64,000 nucleotides of DNA from Saprospirales bacterium (lineage in GTDB: Bacteria > Bacteroidota > Bacteroidia > Chitinophagales > Saprospiraceae). Positions 58,199 to 64,000 of the stretch are shown here, one piece after another. Position 1 is the first letter of the stretch. Every line of letters begins with the position of its first letter. Under the pieces are notes generated by a model, which was given only the letters and a program-made list of their open reading frames with translations, was not told the origin of the DNA and did not search any database. The stretch is taken from the NCBI GenBank assembly GCA_016719895.1, contig JADJYG010000005.1:186001-250000 (forward strand), read 5' to 3'. Position numbers and translations under genes: made by a program.

Positions 58199-58735
58199 TT
58201 GAACAATCCTGACGTCCAACTCCGTATTCGCCGGGTTGCTGCTGAAGAAGCCGGCGAATTGTGCCGTTTTGCCGAACAAACCTTCCGGGCGGCCTGGCAA
58301 CACGACAACGATCCCGAGCCGTTCGAAGCCTATTGCCTGGACGCGTTCGCCCTGAAAAAGATACAGGAAGAAATGCAGGCGCCTGGTGCGGAATTTTACT
58401 TCGCCTTTTTGGGCGAGACGCTGGCAGCTTATCTTAAACTTCGGATCAACCACTCACCCGCACATGGGGAGCTGCGCGGTTCGGCGCTCCAACTGGAGCG
58501 CATCTATGTGGATGCCGCCCGGCAAAGCCGCGGCCTGGGCGCTGATCTGCTCGACTTTGTCGAACAACGCGCCCGCGATACCGGGGCATCCTGGGTTTGG
58601 TTGAGTGTTTGGCAGAAAGCGCCGCGCAGCCTTGCATTTTATGAGCGCAATGGATATGACATTTTTGGCGTGGAGACTTTTTGGGTAGGGAATGACCCCC
58701 AGCCCGACTGGCTGGTGCGAAAGGGCGTAACCTGA
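58199..58735 (+). CDS. GNAT-family N-acetyltransferase
   Basis: The 178-residue protein has the GNAT core: LRIRRVAAEEAGELCRFAEQ, AEFYFAFLGETLAAYLKLRI, the acetyl-CoA loop QLERIYVDAARQSRGLGADL with R-x-x-G-L-G, and SVWQKAPRSLAFYERNGYDI. The start appears to be TTG 58,199, since the first in-frame ATG would remove the N-terminal strand. Length and motifs resemble RimI/PaiA-like enzymes. The substrate (protein, polyamine or small molecule) is unknown. The stop codon lies inside the left arm of a long bidirectional terminator. Confidence 0.85.
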   Translation: MNNPDVQLRIRRVAAEEAGELCRFAEQTFRAAWQHDNDPEPFEAYCLDAFALKKIQEEMQAPGAEFYFAFLGETLAAYLKLRINHSPAHGELRGSALQLERIYVDAARQSRGLGADLLDFVEQRARDTGASWVWLSVWQKAPRSLAFYERNGYDIFGVETFWVGNDPQPDWLVRKGVT

Positions 58736-58809
58736 CAGGTGAGCAAAATTAAAAAAGGAGCGTGCGCGTTTGCGCCGCTCCTTTTTTAATTTTGCTCACC
58801 TGTCAGGTT
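58729..58809. terminator. bidirectional intrinsic terminator, 34-bp perfect stem
   Basis: 58,729-58,762 and 58,776-58,809 are exact reverse complements with a 13-nt GC-rich loop. AAAAAAGG/CCTTTTTT within the stem supplies a U-run after the GC-rich top for both strands. It separates the convergent GNAT and M16 peptidase genes, the standard position for a shared terminator. Confidence 0.88.
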
Positions 58810-58814
58810 AGTGG

Positions 58815-61586
58815 TCAGGGCTTGGCCTTTTTGGTCACCACCTTGCCTTCCGCGTTGAGTTGTATAATTTCCATACCCAGTTCCTGCAGCCCGGGCATGA
58901 CTTTTTCGGCATCGCCGGCCATGAACCAACCCAGGTCGCCGGGCGAAACAACCGTGCGGGCCACGGCTTGTACGTCTTTCAGGGTAAGGCCCTGTACCCT
59001 GGCGCTGTATGTTTTCCAGTAGTCGTCGGCCAGTTGGTACCGTACCAGATCGCGGGCACTGGCGTTCACAGAGCCGTTGGTTTCCCACATACCGGACATG
59101 CCCATCACCGTGTTTTGGCGGGTCTTGTCAAACTCAGCCTGTGTCATGGGTTTTTCCCCGACAAACTGACCGACTTCTTTGATCACTTCGCGGATACTTT
59201 CCGAGGTTTTGTCGGTTTGAACCGGAGCGAATACGAAGAACGGGCGTTGCCCGCGGGTGTTCATGATCCCCGAACGGGCGCCGTAAGACCAGTGTTTGTC
59301 TTCGCGGATGTTCATATTGATCCGGCTGGTAAAGTCGCCGCCCAGTACGTTGTTCATCTGTTCGAGAGCCGTTTCGTCTAACTGGCCGTAGGGCCGGGTG
59401 AGGAAAGCGGCCAGGATGGTGCTTTGTTGGCTTTCAGGCCGGTCGAGCAGGAAGATACGGCCTTTATTGGCCGTTTTTACTTCGGGAATAACCTTTTTCG
59501 GCACGTCGCCTTTAGCCCATTTGCCAAAGCGGGCTTCCAGTTTGGCAATCAGTTCGGGCATGGCAATATTACCCGTGACAACGATCGTGGCGTTGTTGGG
59601 CCTGAGCCAGCGTTGATAGAACCCACGCACGTCTTCGAGCGTCATATTCCGGACCGATTCTTCCTCGCCGGTGCCGCTCATCGGCATGCCGTAGGGGTGG
59701 TCTTTACCATACAGCAATTCGGGCATCACCCGGATGACCATGCCAACGGGGTTTTTCTTTTCATTCTGGATACCGCTGATCTGTTGGTTTTTCAGGCGGT
59801 CGAAATCTGCGGCCGGGAAGGCGGGGTTCAGCACCACGTCGGCCATCAGGTCGAGGCTGGGGTCGAGCGATTGTTGCAGCGTATTGAGGCCGACGTTGGA
59901 GTAATCCAGGTCGCTGGACGTGCCCAGGGAAGCGCCGAGGAGTTGGAGGCGTTCGTTGATCTGGAGGCTGGTCAGCGATTGGGTGCCTTCGTCGAGCATG
60001 TCCATTGCCAGGGCTGCCAACCCGGGTTTGCCGCCCAGTTTGTCGGTGCAATAGCCGGCGTCAAACATCAGGCTGAGCACCATGGTGGGGCTTTCTGCCC
60101 GGCGGGTGAGCACGACCTTCATGCCGTTTTTGAGCGTAGCGCGTTGGATATCGGGATATTCGGCGTTGACGGCAGTCGATACGGAGGGCGCCTTGCTGCG
60201 GTCGGCTTCTTTACCGGACACGGCGTATTCGGGGAACGGGGCGCAGGTAAGGGTAAACCGGCCTCGGGTCAGCCATTTTTTACAAGCATCGTGGATATTT
60301 GTAGCCGTGGTTTGGTTGTACCAGCGCAACGATTCTTTGTAAAATTCGGCGCTGCCGCCATATACTTCATTCTGGGCGAGAATATCGCTTTTGCCGCCAA
60401 AGCCGCCGATGCGTTCCAGCCCTTTGATGAAATTGGCAAAATAGGCGGCCTTTACCCGGTTGGTCTCCTCTTCCGTCGGGCCGTTGGCCAGAAACTCCCG
60501 AAGAATCTCTTCGATGGCAGCTTCCACTTCCTCCAGGATATGGCCTTTTTTTACATTGGCCTGAATGACGAATTCGCCAGATATTTCGGCCTGGCTGACA
60601 AAGGCTGCCGCCGACGTGCAGATTTGTTTTTCATACACCAGTTTTTTGTACAGGCGGCTGTTTTTGCCGGAGGCCAGTACATCGGTAGCCAGGTCGAGCC
60701 AAACACCTTCCAGGCTGCCCCATTGCGGCATGTGCCACAGGATATTGATGCGCTCTTCGGGCACGCGGTCCTGGTAGCTGGCGCGCGTGTCGTTGGTGCG
60801 GACGGGGATATTGACGCCCGGGCGGGTGATGGTGGGGCCGGCAGGGATATTGCCGAAATAGAGCAGCACTTTTTCATAGGCCGCTTCCGGGGTGATATCG
60901 CCGGCGATCACTACCACGGCATTGGCAGCGCCATAGTACGCCTTGAACCATTCGTGCACGTCTTCGAGGCTGGCGGCGTTGAGGTCGGCCATTTCGCCGA
61001 TAACGGTGTGGCCGTAGGGGTGGTGCGGTGGGTACATTTCTTTTTGCATGATATCCCAGCCACGGGCATAGGGTTGGTTTTCGCCCTGGCGTTTTTCATT
61101 CTGAACCACGCCGCGCTGCTCGTCCAGTTTGGCCTGGTCGATGGCGCCGAGCAGGTGGCCCATGCGGTCGCTTTCGAGCCACAACACCTGGTCGAGCGCG
61201 CCAACCGGTACGTTCTGGAAGTAGTTGGTGCGGTCTTCGTTGGTGGTGCCGTTCAGGTCGGTGGCGCCGATGGCTTCCAGGGCCTGGAAATAGTCGGTAT
61301 TGAAGTTTTCCGAACCATTGAACATCAGGTGTTCGAACAGGTGCGCGAAGCCGCTTTTCCCGGGGCGTTCGTTTTTGGAGCCCACATGGTACCAGATATT
61401 GACCGCCACAATGGGCGCTTTATGGTCTTCGTGTACGATCAGTGTGAGGCCATTGGGCAGGGTAAACTTCTTGTAGGGAATGTCAATTTCTTCCGGGTTG
61501 TACCTGGGATACTGAAATTGTCCGTAAAGGGTGGTAGAAGCGGAGAAAAGGGCGGCCAGAAAAACCAGCAGGAAAAGTCGTTTCAT
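58815..61586 (-). CDS. exported M16-family zinc metallopeptidase, two-domain
   Basis: The 923 residues start with a signal peptide (about 1-22, ending LYGQ). The first M16 domain has FTLPNGLTLIVHEDHKAPIV, the inverted zinc motif HLFEH (H82, E85, H86) and the distal ligand E164 in RGVVQNEKRQ, so it is the catalytic half. The second M16 pair (from about 470, ATLKNGMKVVLTRRAESPTM) lacks HxxEH and is structural. The arrangement and length correspond to bacterial pitrilysin-like processing peptidases that act in the periplasm. It ends at the bidirectional terminator and appears monocistronic. The physiological substrate is unknown. Confidence 0.93.
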   Translation of the reverse strand: MKRLFLLVFLAALFSASTTLYGQFQYPRYNPEEIDIPYKKFTLPNGLTLIVHEDHKAPIVAVNIWYHVGSKNERPGKSGFAHLFEHLMFNGSENFNTDYFQALEAIGATDLNGTTNEDRTNYFQNVPVGALDQVLWLESDRMGHLLGAIDQAKLDEQRGVVQNEKRQGENQPYARGWDIMQKEMYPPHHPYGHTVIGEMADLNAASLEDVHEWFKAYYGAANAVVVIAGDITPEAAYEKVLLYFGNIPAGPTITRPGVNIPVRTNDTRASYQDRVPEERINILWHMPQWGSLEGVWLDLATDVLASGKNSRLYKKLVYEKQICTSAAAFVSQAEISGEFVIQANVKKGHILEEVEAAIEEILREFLANGPTEEETNRVKAAYFANFIKGLERIGGFGGKSDILAQNEVYGGSAEFYKESLRWYNQTTATNIHDACKKWLTRGRFTLTCAPFPEYAVSGKEADRSKAPSVSTAVNAEYPDIQRATLKNGMKVVLTRRAESPTMVLSLMFDAGYCTDKLGGKPGLAALAMDMLDEGTQSLTSLQINERLQLLGASLGTSSDLDYSNVGLNTLQQSLDPSLDLMADVVLNPAFPAADFDRLKNQQISGIQNEKKNPVGMVIRVMPELLYGKDHPYGMPMSGTGEEESVRNMTLEDVRGFYQRWLRPNNATIVVTGNIAMPELIAKLEARFGKWAKGDVPKKVIPEVKTANKGRIFLLDRPESQQSTILAAFLTRPYGQLDETALEQMNNVLGGDFTSRINMNIREDKHWSYGARSGIMNTRGQRPFFVFAPVQTDKTSESIREVIKEVGQFVGEKPMTQAEFDKTRQNTVMGMSGMWETNGSVNASARDLVRYQLADDYWKTYSARVQGLTLKDVQAVARTVVSPGDLGWFMAGDAEKVMPGLQELGMEIIQLNAEGKVVTKKAKP

Positions 61587-61782
61587 GTGAACGGTGTTGA
61601 GTTTAACGTTTCAGGAAATGTTGTAAAAAGTTCGGGTTATAAGAGACCAAACCCGGTGATCCGGTTGCAAAAACGACGGGAAAATTCGGGTATTGTCCGG
61701 TGCAATGGCCTAAAGTTTGGATGAATACCGGTATTCGCCGGGTGAACGAAGCAGAAAACGCAGATTTTCGGCACAACGCTGC

Positions 61783-61790
61783 TACATTTG
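61783..61790 (+). promoter_or_regulatory. possible -7 promoter box
   Basis: TACATTTG matches TAnnTTTG and ends nine bases before ATG 61,800, implying a very short leader. No -33 TTTG is at the usual distance. Confidence 0.3.
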
Positions 61791-61799
61791 GCGCCTTTT

Positions 61800-63308
61800 A
61801 TGGATGTACGATGGAAGAATCTATTTGCCGGGCCGACGGTCTCCAACTGGGCGCTGCCGGCGCTTCTGGCAACCGGCGCATTGGTGCGTATAGCCGTGTG
61901 GTGGCAGAATCATTCCCTGTTCCTCGACGAAGCTAACCTGGCCCGCAATTTTTGCGAGCGCGGCCTTTTCGACTATTTCCGCCCGCTGGACTACGATCAG
62001 TTTGCACCCCCGCTTTTTTGCATGATGCAAAAAGCAATGACGGTACTGTTCGGCCCGAACGAGTATGCTCTCCGGGTTTTTCCGCTTGTTTGCAGTTTGC
62101 TGGCCCTGTACTTTTTTTATCGCCTGGCGCGGCAAGCGCTCACGTGTACCTGGGTGTTGGCGCCGGCGCTCTGGATTTTTTGTTTCTCGGACATCCTGCT
62201 GCGCTATGCCGCCGAGGGTAAGCCTTACGGCTGCGACGCGGCCGTGGCCCTTGGCCTCGTCTTTTGGTTGATAAAGCCTGGTCGACCGGTATTTGCGACC
62301 GCTGTTATCGGCGTTGTGGCGGTATGGCTGTCGATGCCGTCGGTATTTGTGCTTTTCGGCGGAGGCATGGTGTTGTCGCTGCGGGCATGGCGGGCCAGCG
62401 GACGCCGGGCGCAGCTGGAATTACTGTTTCCGGTGGCGCTTTGGGTACTGAGTTTTGGCCTTTATTATACCCTGCTGTTGCGGCCTAGTCTTTTGGTCGG
62501 GACCCTGGTGGAATACCACCGGCAGTGGTTTTTTCCCTTGCCGCCGCTCGATCAGGCGGATTGGCGCAAGGCTGGTGCGCTGCTCCTGACCTTTCCCTAT
62601 TACACGGCGGGTTTTACGGTGCTGGCCAAATTAGCCGGGAGCGCGGGTATCCTGACCGGTCTGGCGATTGTTTTTCGCCGCCATACCGAAACGGCTCTGC
62701 TGTTGGCTGCGCCCATGCTGGCCGGTGTGCTGGCATCCGGGCTGGGGCAATATTCCCTGATTCCACGCCTGTTGGTGTGGGCATTTCCCCTGGCCTTGCT
62801 CCTGCAAGCCCTGGGCTGGCAGTTGTGGTGGCAGCACAGCCACCGGTTTTTGCTGCCCCTGCTGATGGCGGTTTTTTGGGTTACTGCCGGCCTGCACCTG
62901 GGCCTGCGGCATTTCGTCGAGCCGTATGTGGTGGAAGAAGTGCGCCCGGTGTTGCAGGCGATCGGGCGTGATTTCCGGCCGGGCGACGTACTCTACGTGC
63001 ATCACGAAGCTTGGCCTGCGACGGCGTACTACCGGGACTGTCACGCCGGACGGGACCGCTACCAGTTCGGCCGCCGCGTCATTCACGGCAATTGGGATGA
63101 ACGGCCTACCCTCGAAAAGGTGTCTGTTTCGGGCCGGCAGCCCGGGCGGGTATGGCTGGTGTACAGCCACGTGGTGTCTGGACAGACGCGCGCATCCATG
63201 CAGGCGGATTTGAAGGCAATTGGCGCTTTTGCCCGCCAGATCCGCGCGATCGAACAGCCCGGCGCCCGTGGCTACTGTTATGTTCTCCTTTCCGCTGTCC
63301 CCCAATAA
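61800..63308 (+). CDS. GT-C-like polytopic membrane glycosyltransferase
   Basis: ATG 61,800 (MDVRWKNLFAGPTVSNWALP) gives 502 residues; a TTG twelve bases earlier is less likely. About ten membrane helices are visible. The first periplasmic loop holds WQNHSLFLDEANLARNFCER, an Asp-Glu motif in the place used by ArnT/PMT-type (GT-C) enzymes that take sugars from polyprenyl phosphates. A soluble C-terminal domain (about 400-502) includes DVLYVHHEAWPATAYYRDCH. It could glycosylate lipids or proteins at the outer face of the inner membrane; donor and acceptor are unknown. It is not linked to the large locus and stands alone. Confidence 0.78.
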   Translation: MDVRWKNLFAGPTVSNWALPALLATGALVRIAVWWQNHSLFLDEANLARNFCERGLFDYFRPLDYDQFAPPLFCMMQKAMTVLFGPNEYALRVFPLVCSLLALYFFYRLARQALTCTWVLAPALWIFCFSDILLRYAAEGKPYGCDAAVALGLVFWLIKPGRPVFATAVIGVVAVWLSMPSVFVLFGGGMVLSLRAWRASGRRAQLELLFPVALWVLSFGLYYTLLLRPSLLVGTLVEYHRQWFFPLPPLDQADWRKAGALLLTFPYYTAGFTVLAKLAGSAGILTGLAIVFRRHTETALLLAAPMLAGVLASGLGQYSLIPRLLVWAFPLALLLQALGWQLWWQHSHRFLLPLLMAVFWVTAGLHLGLRHFVEPYVVEEVRPVLQAIGRDFRPGDVLYVHHEAWPATAYYRDCHAGRDRYQFGRRVIHGNWDERPTLEKVSVSGRQPGRVWLVYSHVVSGQTRASMQADLKAIGAFARQIRAIEQPGARGYCYVLLSAVPQ

Positions 63309-63339
63309 AAGCGGAAGGGCCGCGCTTGCCGCGGCTTTT
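63307..63339. terminator. possible bidirectional terminator
   Basis: AAAAG (63,307-63,311) pairs with CTTTT (63,335-63,339), and CCGCG (63,320-63,324) with CGCGG (63,330-63,334), leaving an eight-base bulge. It lies between convergent stop codons. Support is moderate to weak because of the bulge. Confidence 0.35.
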
Positions 63340-63659
63340 CAGGCGTACGAAACGGCGGTACCCGTGGCGATAACCATAATCATGCCATTGGCCTGGCCCA
63401 GTGTTTCATAGTCAAAATCGATGCCTATGACCGCGTTGGCGCCGATTTCGGCGGCCTGGCGCGCCATTTCCTCCATGGCTTGCTGGCGCGCTTCTTTCAG
63501 CACGCCTTCGTAGGTTCCGGAACGGCCTCCGATAACGTCGGTGATGCTGGCAAAAAAATCTTTGATCAGGTTGGCGCCGATAATGGTCTCGCCGAAAACG
63601 ATGCCTTGGTAGCGCTGAATAGTGTGGCCTTCGAGGCTCGATGTGGTGGAAAACAACAT
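63339..63659 (-). CDS. ybjQ: YbjQ/UPF0145-family protein
   Basis: The 106-residue protein matches the small YbjQ family: MLFSTTSSLEGHTIQRYQGI, FGETIIGANLIKDFFASITD and GANAVIGIDFDYETLG. Members form pentamers with a heavy-metal-binding-like fold; their role is not established. Length is normal. The gene lies 47 bp after the DUF4139 gene on the same strand, so they may be co-transcribed. Confidence 0.9.
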   Translation of the reverse strand: MLFSTTSSLEGHTIQRYQGIVFGETIIGANLIKDFFASITDVIGGRSGTYEGVLKEARQQAMEEMARQAAEIGANAVIGIDFDYETLGQANGMIMVIATGTAVSYA

Positions 63660-63706
63660 TTCTGGAACGATTTAGGGAACAAAGGTAGCGTTTGCCCGGC
63701 GTATAG

Positions 63707-64000
63707 TCAATTTCGAAAATACCCCACCGCCGTATCCCTGGGGTGCTCGATCGAGTAACTGAACCGCACTTTCTGACTTTTACCGGCGGGTATTTCCACC
63801 TTCCATTGCAGCTTGCCAAATTCGGGATTGTATTGGGCGCCGTCTTTGTCCTGGAGGCTTACGACGATGTCTTTTTGTTTTGAAATGGGCACCTGGTCCA
63901 GCAGATCGACGGTCACGGCTACCCCTTTGTTGTTTTTAATGGTGATCTCAAACGCATACGATTCCCGGATGCGGGAGCCGAAAATTTTGCGGCGTTCTTT
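63707..64000 (-). CDS. DUF4139-domain protein, C-terminal fragment at window edge
   Basis: The frame is open to the end of the window. About 97 residues are visible, starting KERRKIFGSRIRESYAFEIT and containing KNNKGVAVTVDLLDQVPISK, EFGKLQWKVEIPAGKSQKVR and FSYSIEHPRDTAVGYFRN. This is the C-terminal beta-sandwich of DUF4139 (mucoidy-inhibitor MuiA-like) proteins, which are usually about 550-650 residues and exported. The N-terminal part lies beyond position 64,000. The function of the family is unknown. The apparent internal start at 63,916 is only a GTG within the domain. Confidence 0.82.
   Translation of the reverse strand, partial: KERRKIFGSRIRESYAFEITIKNNKGVAVTVDLLDQVPISKQKDIVVSLQDKDGAQYNPEFGKLQWKVEIPAGKSQKVRFSYSIEHPRDTAVGYFRN

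Noticed and set aside
59424..61724. 766-codon open frame opposite the M16 peptidase
   Set aside because: The peptidase frame has a signal peptide, HLFEH and full-length domains; the opposite frame has no motif.

Overview
The window is from a Bacteroidota genome, most likely the Saprospiria (Saprospiraceae, Haliscomenobacter or Lewinella relatives). The evidence is a SusC/SusD outer-membrane pair, two proteins ending in type IX secretion sorting domains, TAnnTTTG-type -7 boxes, and a Bacteroidota-style fused sugar transferase. The genus is an inference; there is no rRNA, tRNA or CRISPR array in the window.

Layout. 1-1,632: a 153-bp palindromic (MITE-like) repeat split by a decayed ISAs1-family element, then a 61-63 bp tandem repeat. 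1,633-6,153 (-): SusD/SusC uptake pair. 6,603-8,547 (+): agmatine deiminase and N-carbamoylputrescine amidase (putrescine from agmatine). 8,549-12,511 (-): an exported module of a TPR protein and two caspase-like proteases, one with an EF-hand-like loop and TPRs. 12,732-15,913 (+): TIM-barrel isomerase, GMC oxidoreductase and gluconate 2-dehydrogenase subunit-3 homologue, resembling a glycoside 3-dehydrogenase system. 15,942-17,585 (+): acyl-CoA carboxylase beta subunit.

17,601-50,098 (-): a polysaccharide locus of about 32 kb with closely spaced or overlapping genes. It has a Wzx flippase, Wzy-like polymerase, Wzc tyrosine kinase/chain-length regulator, an initiating sugar-phosphate transferase, six recognisable glycosyltransferases plus a DUF354 protein, and precursor genes: wbpB/wbpD (2,3-diamino-glucuronate branch), wbpP (UDP-GlcNAc 4-epimerase), and rfbF/rfbG with an epimerase, an aminotransferase and a NeuD-type acetyltransferase (CDP-6-deoxyhexose branch). 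Unusually rich tailoring genes accompany these: four deacetylase-fold proteins, two FemAB-like acyltransferases, one ATP-grasp ligase, two asparagine-synthetase homologues (one without the glutaminase cysteine) and a formyltransferase-fold protein. I infer a polysaccharide carrying amide, N-acyl or amino-acyl groups. No Wza exporter, UDP-GlcNAc 6-dehydrogenase or exosortase is in the window.

50,430-64,000: a large secreted T9SS protein (-), a DUF1800/DUF1501 pair (+) whose second member carries a T9SS-like tail, a small haem-binding-domain protein, a small membrane protein and a GNAT acetyltransferase (+), an exported M16 metallopeptidase (-), a GT-C-like membrane protein (+), a YbjQ-family protein (-) and the C-terminal end of a DUF4139 protein cut by the window edge (-).

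The parts most worth following up are the tailoring set of the polysaccharide locus (especially 28,240-34,396), the exported caspase module, the likely frameshift in a glycosyltransferase at 34,516-34,520, the palindrome overlapping the putative susC promoter, and the IS-in-palindrome nesting at the left end.
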